Positions 20,111-31,734 of a DNA stretch of 64,000 nucleotides are shown one piece after another. The notes beneath the pieces are model-generated. The model saw only the letters and a list, made by a program, of their open reading frames with translations, made no database searches and had not been told where the DNA came from. How positions within the stretch are numbered: position 1 is the first letter of the stretch; the number at the start of each line of letters is the position of its first letter. This DNA is from Acanthosepion esculentum (lineage: Eukaryota; Mollusca; Cephalopoda; Sepiida; Sepiidae). Position numbers and translations under genes: made by a program. Location of the stretch: assembly GCA_964036315.1 (NCBI GenBank), contig OZ038496.1, positions 15,645,024 to 15,709,023 of the forward strand. The letters are read 5' to 3'.

Positions 20111-20634
20111 TAGTGTGCAGACGACTTTATAAAGTTCTTATTCTTCTTATTACTAAAACTAAAACAGTTGCCAGTGTTTGTTTCTTTATTTCATTTTTAT
20201 TTGATACAGAGACTTACTCAATCAGGAGCCCACTTGCCATCGGACAAACTGACACCCTAGCTAGTCCACCACTGCCTAAGGGTTCAACACTTTTTGCTAA
20301 GATTTGAATCTGTCTTTTTATTTATTTATTTTTTTGGTCGACCTGACAAAAAAATGTCAGTAAGTCATTTCTATTCTTTCATTAAAAAAATAAATAAATA
20401 AACTCTCAGTAAAAGTGTCAGCGGAATTAGTGGTTATTTACAAAAAAATTCCTTCTTAGTTTTAAATACCTGACAATAAGCTGGTAAAAACATTAGCAGG
20501 TGGCATTTCTATTGTTAATACAAAAATACGATTTCTTTTCAACAAGCAAAAACACGTGTTTGAGTTGAATGTAGAGAGAATAAGTGAATATTTTTTAATT
20601 ACTGAAAAAAAATTCTCCTTACGCTACTATATAT

Positions 20635-20935
20635 AAAAATGTGTAATGACTCGGAATAAGAAATTGGAAAGCTGATTTCGAATTCGATTCAGGTTCGTTA
20701 TACATATTCCCTTACGCGCAAATACCTATGGGAAAGGTATGTATCCATCTCTTCTCCCGTCAGCTGTCGGTTGAATAGCACTACAGACTAAGTCCTATAG
20801 TCTTAGTTGGCAACTAGTCTACCAGAGAAAGAGAAGACAGCCTACTGCGGGAAAATCTTCTGCTGAGTCAGTCATCAATCGAGGCAGACATAATCGCCCA
20901 AGAGTTTATCACGTATGACACGTTTGTTTGTTTGT
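20635..20935 (+). repeat. tRNA-derived SINE-like repeat
   Basis: A GATTCAGGTTCG-type B-box region is followed by ACGCGCAAATACCTATGGGA, then GGTATGTATCCATCTCTTCTC, the body shared with 15330-15390 and 32520-32560. It continues with GGTTGAATAGCAC to about 20935. Confidence 0.65.
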
Positions 20936-20959
20936 TTTACGGCTTATCAACCCATTGGG

Positions 20960-22287
20960 TCATTCAATGCCGAAATTTAATGTTTTTTTTTTCCTAAATA
21001 AAGCCTGGTATTTAAACAGTCAATTTTTTTTTTTAAATAGTAAGGCTAGTTTTAGTTATGGTTATATTTTTTGAAATTATATTTTTGAGATCAGTTTTTA
21101 ATTTCTCTTAGAAAATGGAATAAAAAGTGGATCAGTATTTTGAAAAAATTCTTTTAGGTTCATTGTTTGTATTTTAAGCAGACTGAATTAAAATTGCTGT
21201 AGTTTGTCAGTATGTGTTTTATTGTTATTGGCTCTTGGTATGCCACACATACACATTAGGATATATACTAATAGGTTATGGTAGTATGTCCGATAAGGAG
21301 CCTGGACATAATCACTTCTCTATTAATTTGGTGTTTCTGGTGCCATTCTCTTAGAGTAGGTTTAATTTTGAACAGTTTATTGTTTGGGCAGGAATTCTAT
21401 AGATTCTGTACTCCTCCCTAATATATTTATTAATTGTTGGTTTCAAGTCTGTATAAAGCCATATTCTAAAATTAATCCAAGCCTCATCCTCGAGACGGGG
21501 TCGAGTTTATTCCCCGGCGCTTGAGGCGTCCCCAGATGGGCTAGTGCCGAGGGGTTTGGGAATTTTTCCACAATACAGCCGATAAATCCACCTTAAACTG
21601 ACCTAAAACGATAGAAAAATATATTTCGTAAAAAATGAAATATTTTAAGGTAAAAATAATTAAAATATCCCATGGCAATGAAAAATTTGCCTGTCGTAAG
21701 AAATAAAATTTCAGAAAACAAAATTGTGATAGAATTAACTTTGGGAAAGTAATATATGTAGGAAAATATATTTATTTAAGTGCTTTGAATGAATGTAACC
21801 TTCATTTCTTATGGAAATTAATTATTTCATATTTTCGCAAGTATATTACACACAATGCAAGTATATTACTAACTAAAATATCTGTTGTTCGCGGAGATAT
21901 TCATATCTTATCTAGGAATGTGAACCATTTATTCTCATTTAGCCTCCTCCTGTTTTTGTTTTCTTTTGGTTTGGTTTTATAAAGATGATTTGCATATATC
22001 ATTTGAATATGTTTTTTTCCGGTAGCATATGTTGAAATAGCATACGTTGAAATACATTTTTGATATTCAAAATCCTATATCGCCCACCAAAATTTACAAT
22101 CAGCCATCATTTCCTGTTCAGTTGCAAATCGCCCACCCAACAGTTGAAATCGCCCACCGGTAAGCAATATTGCCCAGGTCGAGAAACCTTGGTCTACTGA
22201 GTCTTCAGTTCATTCCAGACCTCAAGATGCTGTAAAAATGTTCGACTAAGTCTATCGTTTCAAAGAGACTGACCGTAATTACTTCTT

Positions 22288-22290
<3 letters not shown>
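20960..22290. other. No gene seen; short GC-rich patch at 21480-21560
   Basis: Mostly AT-rich. The patch near 21487-21560 (CCTCGAGACGGGGTCGAG, CCCCGGCGCTTGAGG) is clearly richer in GC than its surroundings and may be part of an unrecognised SINE. Confidence 0.4.

Positions 22291-22292
<2 letters not shown>

Positions 22293-22383
<91 letters not shown>
22293..22383. repeat. (AT)n microsatellite
   Basis: About 91 bp of AT steps. Confidence 0.95.
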
Positions 22384-22384
<1 letters not shown>

Positions 22385-22499
22385 CAAAAAGACTTAAACA
22401 CTAATATTCCATGGTCATAATTTATTCCATTGGAATCTTGAAAACGATCCAATTCATCAGACCTACAAATTCAAAAAGAAAACAGAAGAAACAACTCCG

Positions 22500-22501
<2 letters not shown>

Positions 22502-22579
<78 letters not shown>
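22502..22579. repeat. (AT)n microsatellite
   Basis: About 78 bp of AT steps. The 118 bp between this and the previous array carry, on the minus strand, GGTCTGATGAATTGGATCG, a CUGAUGA box without a usable GAAA. Confidence 0.95.
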
Positions 22580-22582
<3 letters not shown>

Positions 22583-23019
22583 CCTGTCTAGTTCTCTAAT
22601 TAGCTTGTTATTTTGAATAAAAGTAGAAAACGCTGACCGTAATAAAATTGGAGAGTTACAATTTATAGGGTTTGATTATCAAACAAGGGGTGCGTATTAT
22701 ACATGAGCAGAAGCATTTCCTCACACTTTCTGCACAATTTTAGGTGTGCATATTATCATATGAATGACTGCGTATTATTCATTGGGAATTCCAGTATTTA
22801 CTTAAACGTTATTTTTCTTACAAGATTTTCTCAGATATTCATGCCGGTAGATGGAAATAAATAAATATACTGTTTGATAAATAAATAAAAACGGCATCTA
22901 CTCAAATGTGAGTATCCGCTAAAAATAACGTTGAAGCAAATAAATTAAAATTATATCGGATTTAATCTATTCTTATATATATATATATTTCTTTCGATAC
23001 ATGACTGACGGGACAGATA

Positions 23020-23200
23020 TTTTCCCTTACAGTAGGTTACCATTTCTTTCTGCGGTAGACCATTTGCCATCCAATGTCCTGTTATTTACCAATAGCTGTG
23101 GGGGAGAAGTGAATGTAATGGATTCGACTTGAATTTGAACTCGGCTCTCCGATTCCTCAATCCGAGCCGCTATCCATTACTCCACCGTGCCTCCAGGCGT
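23020..23200 (-). repeat. tRNA-derived SINE
   Basis: The minus strand reads GGAGGCACGGTGGAGTAATG (A-box region), CGGCTCGGATTGAGG and GAGTTCAAATTCAAG (B box), spaced like a tRNA. A body with GGTAAATAACAGGACATTGG and GGTCTACCGCAG-type words follows. Promoter boxes face toward lower coordinates. Confidence 0.75.
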
Positions 23201-23274
23201 ATGTATAGCAATTAAAACATTCCGAAATCAAATTGCTTTTAACTTTCTTATCATTTATAGTTGTTCCGTTACAT

Positions 23275-23705
23275 AACAATATGTAACTCCTGTATGGCAG
23301 TGAATGCTGGACAGTCGCCTCAAAGATGAAGACGAGACTTGAAGAAATGTGGCTCTACGGAAGGATGCTGAGAATATCACTGACCGAACATGTGAGCAAC
23401 GACAAAGCTTTAAACAAAATGGAAACAAAAAGAACACTTATACTTAATATCAGGAAGAGATAGTTGAAATTTCTAGGGCACACAATGAGGAAAGAAGGTC
23501 TGGAAATTTTGATACTCACAGGGCAGATTGAAGGCAAGAGGAAAACAATGCACAACCTACCCAGTGAGCTTGTGTAAATGCTTGGCAGAACAAAGTTTAG
23601 GAAAGATTACAAAAAGACAAAAAAATTTAAGAGCTACAAAGGAAGAAAAAAAAGTGGAGAGCCATGACCGCCAGCATCCTGAAGGGATATAGCACATAGA
23701 AGCAG
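23275..23705 (+). pseudogene. RTE-like LINE, C-terminal fragment (copy 1)
   Basis: The frame starts LYGSECWTVASKMKTRLEE, then YGRMLRISLTEHVSND, KRTLILNIRKR, LKFLGHTMRKEGLE and LTGQIEGKRK. This follows the C-terminal tail of RTE/BovB-type reverse transcriptases (WTLTKK, RRMLRI-WT, KLKFLGH-MRR, LTGKIEG-RGRG). It has a stop after NIRKR and frame breaks. It ends near CATCCTGAAGGGATATAGCAC, the 3' end common to the other copies. The 5' part is missing, as usual for LINEs. Confidence 0.75.
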
Positions 23706-23802
23706 CAGCAATGGCAGAAAAAAATTAAATGTGTAGGAAATAATCTTTTTTAAAAAAAAAGCTAAAATATTGAAGTCTTAAAAATGAATACAAAAGCAAA
23801 TG

Positions 23803-24405
23803 ACTGTATGTACTCGCATATCATGCGACCTTTGAAGACCTCATTTTGAAGCTAATTTTAAGGAATTTTAAGGGGGTCGCCTCATACACGAGATATAAAA
23901 TTAGCGTATGTACTGCTACACCATTGACCAAACTGTATATCCATTTGCTGTAATCAAAAAGTACAGCTGTATTTAAAATAAACATGATTTTGATAAAACT
24001 AATGTTTTACTTAACTGTATCCAAAATAAAATAATGCATGTAATATTCACATATTTGTATCGTCTTATAAAATACAAACATAGCGAATATCCATCTTTTC
24101 AATTGCTTACGTTTATAAGATGTTTAACTGTTTCTCGTTCGGTTGTTTATGGCTGTACGCGTTTAGGCAACGAGTATAGCGTTACTAATGATACTTTTAT
24201 CATTCTCTTTTACTTTTTTAACTTATTTAACTAGAAAATGGGATAAAAAGAGAGAGAGAGAGAGAGGGGAAAAGAGTTTAGTCTATTGAAATTTGGTCTC
24301 TCAAAAAAGGAACTCTAATGATACACGAGATACATGATAAAATTATTAAAATTGGGGGGTCGTACGACACGCGAGATCGCGCGTTACACGAGTTTAGGGT
24401 AAACT
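23803..24405. mobile_element. Possible MITE related to the 15692-16454 element
   Basis: Left end ACTGTATGTACTCGCATATC followed by ATGCGACC. The right end, reversed, has ACTCGTGTAACGCGCGATC and GTACGACCCCCC. An internal GGGGGTCGCCTCATACACGA repeats the motif. A short GA run lies inside at 24250-24268. Ends are only loosely similar and the duplication is unclear. Confidence 0.4.
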
Positions 24406-24638
24406 GTTTTTTGTCGCTTTATTTTTGTTATGACGGTAACTGTTTAAAAAAAAAAAGAAAGGAAAGAATTCAAAAGAGATCATAAAATTTAAATCATTTG
24501 AGTTTACACGTATTTTTAATAATAGTATATTGGCAAACTTGGAATTTCGGGACCACAAAAAAACAAAAACAAAAAAAAACGCAGTGTCAAAATGACGGTT
24601 TTTCCTTGAAACCGCCATTATTTTAATTACCTTCACTC

Positions 24639-25395
24639 CTCGGCAATGTTTATTCTTTTAAAAAGCGATGACTAGACTTGTAATAAAACCTGATATATAT
24701 GATTAAAGTAAATTTATACATCTTCTTTGTTCTTGAGAATTTGCAACAAAAATATTAAACACTATTTATTTATTAGAATGTTTATTTACAAGAATAATTT
24801 TTATATATTTTTTTATAATAATATTTACAATATTCTAAAAACTAATACATAAAACTAATGCAATATTTATCATTTACCAATTTATAAAGAAATAAATATG
24901 AAAACAGTTTTTATTTAGAAATTTATAAACATTTACTGAATTCTTAAAATATGTGAACCAACTATGAGGAAATCCTTATTATTTACCATTTTGTAACGTT
25001 CGAATAGATTGGAAATGAGCCGATGTTTTACCAACCATTCCAATAATAAATAAATAAATAGTGTAAATAAACAATCTAATAAAAACTAAAAAGTGTTTAT
25101 TATTTTCGTTGTCAATTCTCACGAACAAAGAAAATGTATAAATTCATTATCATCGTATATTTAGGTTTTATTACAATTAATCGGCGCTTTTTAAAAGAAT
25201 AAACATTGCCGAAGATTGTTTTAAAAAGTGATGATTAATAAAAGTAAAACCTAAACATGATGAAAGGGAATTTATACATTTTCTTTGTTCTTGAGGATTG
25301 ACGACGAAAACAATAGACACTATTTATTTATTAGTTTGTTTATTTACACTATTTATTTGTTATATTATTTATTGGAATGGTAGGCAAACATCGGC
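24639..25395. repeat. Three copies of one repeat: inverted pair plus direct copy
   Basis: 24639-24790 and 25066-25213 are an inverted pair (about 75-85% alike, e.g. CGGCAATGTTTATTCTTTTA in the first). A third copy runs in plus orientation from about 25205 to 25395 and continues with GGAATGGTAGGCAAACATCG, which also appears reversed at 25020-25055. The last copy leads into a hammerhead-like motif at 25479. Confidence 0.8.
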
Positions 25396-25477
25396 TAACT
25401 GCCAATTGATTTGAACTTTATAAAATGGCAAAGAAATAAGTATTAAAACTATTAATTTGTCTTGAAATAAACAACAT

Positions 25478-25516
25478 CCTGATGATGACATTGTGCTATG
25501 TCGAAAGTACTCGGAA
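25478..25516 (+). ncRNA. Hammerhead ribozyme-like motif, best copy
   Basis: Intact CUGAUGA (25479-25485), then U, then a 5-bp stem II GACAU/AUGUC (25487-25491 with 25498-25502) with a 6-nt loop. GAA (25503-25505) follows, then the self-complementary hexamer AGUACU (25506-25511) and C17 at 25512. All core bases of the minimal hammerhead are present. Monomer stem III would have no loop, so two copies would have to pair, as proposed for the minimal Penelope hammerheads. Stem I shows only about two pairs (UC with GG). The repeat tail that follows ends in (AT)n at 25652. Confidence 0.55.
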
Positions 25517-25648
25517 TAAAATAATATGTATCAACACAGCGATTTTCTCTTTTCCCTTAATAATGACACTAAAAAGCTTGTCCGTGAATATGAAATGAAC
25601 CAATTGACAAGTAGACAAACTTGTTGAAATTATTCAATGAAACATGTC

Positions 25649-25651
<3 letters not shown>

Positions 25652-25727
<76 letters not shown>
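25652..25727. repeat. (AT)n microsatellite
   Basis: About 76 bp of AT steps. Confidence 0.95.
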
Positions 25728-25729
<2 letters not shown>

Positions 25730-25817
25730 CTTCAATAAAATAGAGAAATGACATATTATTAAATTACGTTTATTTTTTTCTAAAAAGCTTTACATAACTG
25801 TTCTAAAATGTCACAAA

Positions 25818-26809
25818 TCAGTATTTTATATGTCCGCGTTTACTTTTAATGAGCATTTGGCCACTTTTAGACATATTGCCCACTTCTTTATAGTGATACC
25901 ATATCTGAATGACTGCACAGATTATCTTCTCCGTGGTGGTACAGTTGTGTTTTATCTTTCGTTGCTTCACAATGCTCCACAAGTTTTCAATGAGGTTCAG
26001 GTCAGGAGAATATCCTGTTCAGTTCAACACTTTTACACCCTCATTTTGAAAATATTTCTGCATTTTTTCGATGAGTGACAGGTGGCATTATCTTGTTTAA
26101 ACACACCATCTCCATTTGGGTAAAATTCTTCCATTGTTGGGAGCATATGGACTTTCAAAATATCTTCATATTTTGTGCTTTTCATCATCCCCTCAATTAT
26201 TCTCAATCTACCTAACTCATTTGCACTAAAACTGTTCCAGAACATTTTCTTGGGAACGTGTTTTGGCTTTTGCTCAATATGGCTATCTCTTATGGGTTCA
26301 CCTTTGCTTCTCCGCACAAAGGTGGATCGATGACCTCTCACTTCAAAGTGCGTTTCATCGGAGAACAACACTTTTTTCCAATCTTCCACCATCCAATCTA
26401 TATGAGATTTTGACCACTGGAGTCGTTTATCCTTCATTCTTCCTGTCAAAAGCTGTTTTTATTTGTTTTTCTGGCTGGTCGCTCCATTTTAAGTAGCTGT
26501 CTCCTGACAGTTGAGTCAGATATGAATACACCGGATTCCACTAAATCTGCTGCCAGGTCCCTGCTACTCTTCTTCTGGTTTTTAATGCTGTTTCTGGGCA
26601 GCATTGCCTGGTCCCTTTTGGTCATTTTATTTTCCCTCCACAGCTTCCCTTTCTTAAAGCCTTATTGTGATTCAATAGAGCCTGTCTTTTCACAATACGT
26701 ACAACACTGGACTTGCTTATCCTGAGGCTTTGGGTATTTGTCACACAGATTTATTTGAAAGTTCATGGAACGCGATAACCTGTGCACGCTTTCTCGGAGT
26801 TATATCCAT
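25818..26809 (-). pseudogene. Tc1-like transposase pseudogene, nearly full length
   Basis: The start MDITPRKRAQVIAFHELSNK is at 26809. N-terminal DNA-binding parts follow with stops and shifts, then a long open stretch (26449-26033) with VEDWKKVLFSDETHFEV and FKQDNATCHSSKKC, which carry the first two catalytic aspartates (SDE, QDN). After another frame change come SPDLNLIENLW, with the final acidic residue of the triad, and the tail KSKRGHIKY with a stop at 25818-25820. Total about 330 codons, the usual length for Tc1 transposases. All three catalytic motifs remain but the frame is broken several times. I found no clear terminal repeats. Confidence 0.88.
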
Positions 26810-27002
26810 TTTTATTTTACCTGTTGAAAGAAAATAATCAGGTTAGTTTTTAAATCAGAAGCAGTAACCGAAAAAAAAAAACATAAAAATGCTGACTTAC
26901 AAGCAAAACAATATAAATCACACAATTCTTAACCAAATACAAACTTGTGGTGAATACGAAATAAAAAAAACAACTCTCTTTTCTCCACTGTTTTCAAATT
27001 CG

Positions 27003-27115
27003 CGAGCCTATGCGAAAATTTATTTTGACCAATAAAAAAAGGGATTGGCTCCGGGTTGAAGAAAAGACCAAGACAAGTTTTAACGAGCCTATGTGAAAAT
27101 TTATTTTGACCAATG
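27003..27115. repeat. Short direct repeat
   Basis: GAGCCTATG(C/T)GAAAATTT and ATTTTGACCAAT recur at about 27004 and 27083, a 79-bp step. Confidence 0.7.
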
Positions 27116-27204
27116 GAAATGGGAGCGGCTTACAAACTGAGAAAAAAAGTAACAAGTCGATATGAAATTGCTTTTTGATATAAATAGGCAGAGAAAGTTG
27201 TATC

Positions 27205-27207
<3 letters not shown>

Positions 27208-27282
<75 letters not shown>
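27208..27282. repeat. (GA)n microsatellite
   Basis: About 70 bp of GA steps. Confidence 0.95.
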
Positions 27283-27284
<2 letters not shown>

Positions 27285-27887
27285 ATGTCATAGTTGGATC
27301 TTTTCTAATTGATCTATTTAGCTCTAAGTTAAAATGATGATCCCTCTTCTTTTTGTTACCTCCTGATCCAGTTTTCATCTCTACTGTTCCTTCTTTTTAA
27401 AACATGCATCGTTCTCTTGATGGTTCTTGAATGGACCTTAAAGTGGAAGCCAGAGTATGAATGTTGATACCATTACTGAAGGCCTGAATGATTTTTCCTC
27501 TCACCATTGCTCAGTTGGGAAGACAGTGTGTCTGACACAAAACGATTTTAATTTGTTCTCTTTTTTGCTGAATAACTCAAAGGGTTTTTCATTGATTCTC
27601 ACCAAAAGTGGTGTCAAGATGGCTAACCGTCTTATCTGAAAAGCATCTGAAAACCTAGTTTTTTGCTCATAGCTGAGGTGAGAATAGATAGATTCATACC
27701 TTTTCCCGAGGGTATTTGCGCGAGAGTGAATATAATGATCACAACCGTAATTAGAACTCGGGTCACAGACTCATACACCATCTGCACATCCGAAAATAAG
27801 ACCTTCGGGTTATTTCGTAGCATCATGATTTTACTAGCTACGCGTAGAGAGAAAAAAAAACTTTAAAACTTTCCTTTCTTTTTAGGC

Positions 27888-28122
27888 TTCCGCACTTTAA
27901 AATTCCGTGACTTTTCTTTCTTTTTAGGATTCCGCATTTTAAAACTCCATGACTTTTCTTTCTTTTTTACTTTCGTACTTTAAAATTCCGTGACTTTTCT
28001 TTCTTTTTTTGACTTACGTACTTTAAAATTCCGTGACTTTTCTTTCGTTTTAGTCTTCCGCACTTTAAAATTCCGTGACTTTTATTTCTTTTTTGACTTT
28101 CGTACTTTAAAATTACGTGACT
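27888..28122. repeat. Minisatellite, unit about 40-45 bp
   Basis: About six units of ACTTTAAAATTCCGTGACTT followed by TTCTTTCTTTTT and a GGCTTCCGC- or GACTTTCGT-like end. Noncoding. Confidence 0.9.
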
Positions 28123-28261
28123 CTCTTGAATAAAGAAACAAAGCAAGGATAGTATTTTCTATTGTTTTGAGAAGGGCCATTAACATTCAAATAGTTGTTC
28201 AATCGATATTTCTCGGATATAAATCAGATAAGCCTTAAAGGAATACCAAGAACAGAGGCTC

Positions 28262-28545
28262 TTCTTCCGGAAGGGGGTTTTCCCATCGGAGTAGATGCTA
28301 CGGTTGCTCCAAACCGTTCATTATTGTCAAACTCTCTGCCGAGGCAGAGAGGAACCCGGACGAGGCTTTGCCGAAGGGCAAAGTTTCGTCCGGGGAAGTA
28401 GACAGGCCCTGAACCCGTTTATACGGGTTCGAAGGGAATATTTTTGGCCGAGACTACGGGCTCGGAGAACCCACGATAAACTTGGTCTTGTGCCACATAC
28501 GACCCACGTTGGAGGGAGCGTTAAATATAACGGTTGTAGTATCTG
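28262..28545 (+). repeat. GC-richer SINE body, copy 1
   Basis: Shares with 32640-32885, in order: TCAAACT-TCTGCC, GGCAGAGAGGA, GACGAGGCT-TG-CGAAGGGCA, CCCGTTTATA-GGGT, TTTTTGGC-GAG-CTACGGGCTCGG and TTGGTCTTGTGCCACAT. No tRNA-like head is attached here. Confidence 0.7.
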
Positions 28546-28559
28546 TAACACTATTTAGC

Positions 28560-29640
28560 AACGGCAGTTAGTTGACCAATTAATTAACCACAGAAGTTAA
28601 TTGCGGGGATTAATTAAACCGATAGATAGAACGAAAGGCATACTGAGCGATATTCTTTTTGTTTTGTTATTTTCCCAAACAAAGGATGGGTAAAAAGATT
28701 TTTTTATTTTATTATTTTCAAATGTGAATCAAGATAATCATTTTTTCCTTTCTCGCGGAGGGGCGGGGGTTTGACGCTAAGATATGTCAAATGTTCCTGA
28801 ATAAGGTTAGAAATTTAACGACCCATTGTTTCTCTTTCTCGCGGATAAGTCAGTTTTTTTTTTATAAGGGACACGGGCGGGCAGCTGTCAGCGTTGAATC
28901 GCAGTCACTTGGTGAATGTCGGCCAGCGGGGCATGGAAGGAAGCTGATTAACAAAATAAAATACTAAAGAAAGAATTTGACGAAATTCGTTATCAATGAA
29001 GGCAGAATTGATCGAAGTCGGAGTGAGACAAATATTGTTTTTGCGACGGAATTTCGTCGCCAAACTAGCGGGCATCTGGTTGTTATAACACCAGTTTTTG
29101 TCCATAAGTGGACGGTTTCCCAAGATAACGAGTGAACGAATAATTAAAGCCTTGTGTCAGAGGCCCTGTTAAATACCAGATGTCTAAGGTAAGATAAAAG
29201 ATTGTCAACGGAATTTTGGGAGGTCTAATTGTTTTTCTTGAGAAAAAGGAAAAATAATTTTTTTTTCCTTTCCTTCTTTTTCCCTCCAGGATAAGCTAAA
29301 CACTCACCTGGCTCGAGGTGGTGGGAGGGATGAAAATATGATAAAACAGAGGGTTTGGTTGACACCCACTTGAAGGATTGGTGTGAGGTATCAATGTGAG
29401 AAAGGCTAAACTTAGGAGGATAATTCTCCTCCGACTTTCCCTCACAGAAGATGAGGATATGAGAAGGAGGGAGATTTATGTTGACACCCCTCGAAGGGAT
29501 TGGTATGAGGTGCCGGTATGAGAAGGAAGAGGGCTCTCCTCCGACCCCCCCTCGCAGAAGGGGTGGAGCCCCTCTAGACAAAGAGCGGTAGATTTCCAAA
29601 AATGGAAAATGATAAATATTTCTGACCGAAAACAAAGAAA
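28560..29640. other. No gene seen; may be the U3 part of an LTR
   Basis: It precedes a TATA-like box and LTR-like sequence at 29640-30610. Within it, 29316-29447 and 29448-29580 are imperfect direct repeats (GACACCC, GATTGGTATGAGGT and CTCCTCCGAC words recur). The left edge of any LTR could not be fixed. Confidence 0.35.
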
Positions 29641-30610
29641 ATCCTTATTGGGGATTTGAAATCAACGTAATAACCACACCACGTCCGACCCACGCCGGGT
29701 TTTGATCGGGTCCATATAAGCAAACGTCTTCGGGCGTTTTAGTAGTAGAGTACAGAAGAGTTCCAGAGAGTAGAAGCAGTGCAGCAGAGTTCAGTTCCAG
29801 GCAGAGAGATCCAGTCAAGCCCAAGAGACAGGGGACTCGGAAGATAACGCCTCGCAGAGGTGACCGCAAGATTCCATGCCTTCCGACTTAGACTTCTAAC
29901 CAAGAACAAATTTGTTGAAGTCCGACTTTAGATTTCCCACCAAAGCCAGTTTTCGACTTAGACTTCTAACCAAGAACAAATTATAGAAGTCTGACTTATA
30001 TTTTCCACCAGAGCCGACTTTATTGAAAAACAACCCAGATATCCAGAGCTAGCTAGGAACGCAAAAGTGTTACAATCCACATTTTTGGGGGGCTGGGAGA
30101 GAAAGAGAGAGACGCACTTGTGTAACTCAACAAACCGACATAAAATTAATCACTATTCCTAACCAGTCGCTCGCCTTGAAGTTGTTGTTTGTGCTTTTGT
30201 TTTTTTTTCTACATTTATTGTGCAGTATCACCTTGACCCGGATTCGGCTGGCACTACGGCCCGACGTTTGATTGATCTCCTCAACCTAAGATCAAATCAC
30301 AACGTGGGTAGGTTGAATCGAGATCAAAGCAGTTGCTTCGGTGACCAGGCGTTGGAGGCGAGCCGAGTACGACAAGTTGGTACTAGAACCCAACAAGACT
30401 TCAACAGGGTTAGCCCGTCACAGGTGGTGTCGAGACTGCAGGACTGCGCCAGAGAGAGTCAGGGGTCACGAGTGGTGTCGTGACTGCAGGATCCCGCCGA
30501 CAAGGGGTCGGGCGTCACATATTGGCGTCGTGACCAAGGACGGGCGTCACATATTGGTGCCGTGGCTGCAGGATCGCGCCGCAGAAGGGGTCGGGCGTCA
30601 CATATCTGTT
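29640..30610 (+). repeat. LTR end and primer-binding region of an LTR retrotransposon
   Basis: CCATATAAGC near 29711 is a TATA-like box. It is followed by an R/U5-like stretch (29730-30420) with a duplicated GACTTAGACTTCTAACCAAG (near 29885 and 29956). GTCACA then precedes TGGTGTCGAGACTGCAGG and three further PBS-like units to about 30605. The unit TTGGTGCCGTGGCTGCAGG resembles the TGGTGCCGTGACC primer sites of BEL/Pao-type elements. No coding region follows, so this is a truncated or solo remnant. Confidence 0.5.
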
Positions 30611-30699
30611 CCGTGCCGGAAACCTTTTCGCCTCCCTTGCGCCCCCCTCGTTGTGTGGACAGAATCCTCGGACTTGTTACGTAACATCTGTTCCGTAGC

Positions 30700-31730
30700 G
30701 GTGGTATGACCGGTTTTGACTAGCTTAGACAAGCTATGACTAGCTTAGACCAGCTATCACCACCTAAGACCAGTTTGGACCAGCGGCCCTAGTGGAGACA
30801 CTCGTGTCCCCACGTTAAAAATCGACCTTGAGTCACAACCTGACTCAGTGGGGAGCCAAGATAAATACCAGGAATACCAAGAACAACCAAAAATATTTGC
30901 TGAATTTTTATTAGTTGCTAGTTAGTTCATTTTAATTTTATAATTATAAAAAAAATCGTTTAATTTTTTTGTCAACACTTGTAACGCTGACCCTAACCAT
31001 AAAACTAACCTTGATCTCAAAACTAATAAGTTTTCTACGTTCAAGTTTACCTCCGTTTGTTCTTTAATACGGTAAAATAGTAGCAGCAGCTGTCGCATAA
31101 ATCAGCTTTATTTGTTATTATATTTGATATTTTTATTACATCATAAAGTCAGTTTATGAACCAGTAACAAACTTTTATTAAACAATTTAAAAAATTTTCC
31201 ATGTGAAAGTGGGTGATGACGCAAAAAAGGTTAGAAACGCCTGCAACAGACGTTCAAAACATGAAGCATGACCCAGCGTTTAGCCAAGGCATCAGGTCCA
31301 TCCAATGTAGCTCTACATTAATCACTTCACCCAGCTTACACATCACTCTTTCTGGTGTTTAGTTCTGGATATGAAGATAAACTCCATCCAGCAGGCAGCA
31401 AAACATTTGATCAGGAAATTAGAGGTTTGAGGAGCGTGGAACCACCACTTAATTGCTGTTGTTCTATGATATACCCTGACCCTGGCTGGTAGCATCTGTT
31501 AGGGTCCAAGCTATAGGCAAATAGTGAACCCCCAAACAAAAGCAAAACACTAAGAAAGTATAGAAATACATTTTTATGAAGATGCCAGAAATACATTTTT
31601 ATATATAAAAGAAATTACCAACAATACTTATTTATAGTAAAATTACCAACAATAAATTTTTTAAGCAAAATGACCAGCAATATGTTTTATATGTAGTTGA
31701 AGACTTAAAATTGTGTTCAAAATATTTAGA
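30700..31730. other. No gene seen
   Basis: A short tandem of GACTAGCTTAGAC-AGCTAT lies at 30717-30755. The rest is AT-rich without recognisable features. Confidence 0.4.
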
Positions 31731-31734
31731 TTTC

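Noticed and set aside
27888..28122. CRISPR-like array
   Set aside because: Units are contiguous minisatellite copies without unique spacers, and the context is eukaryotic.
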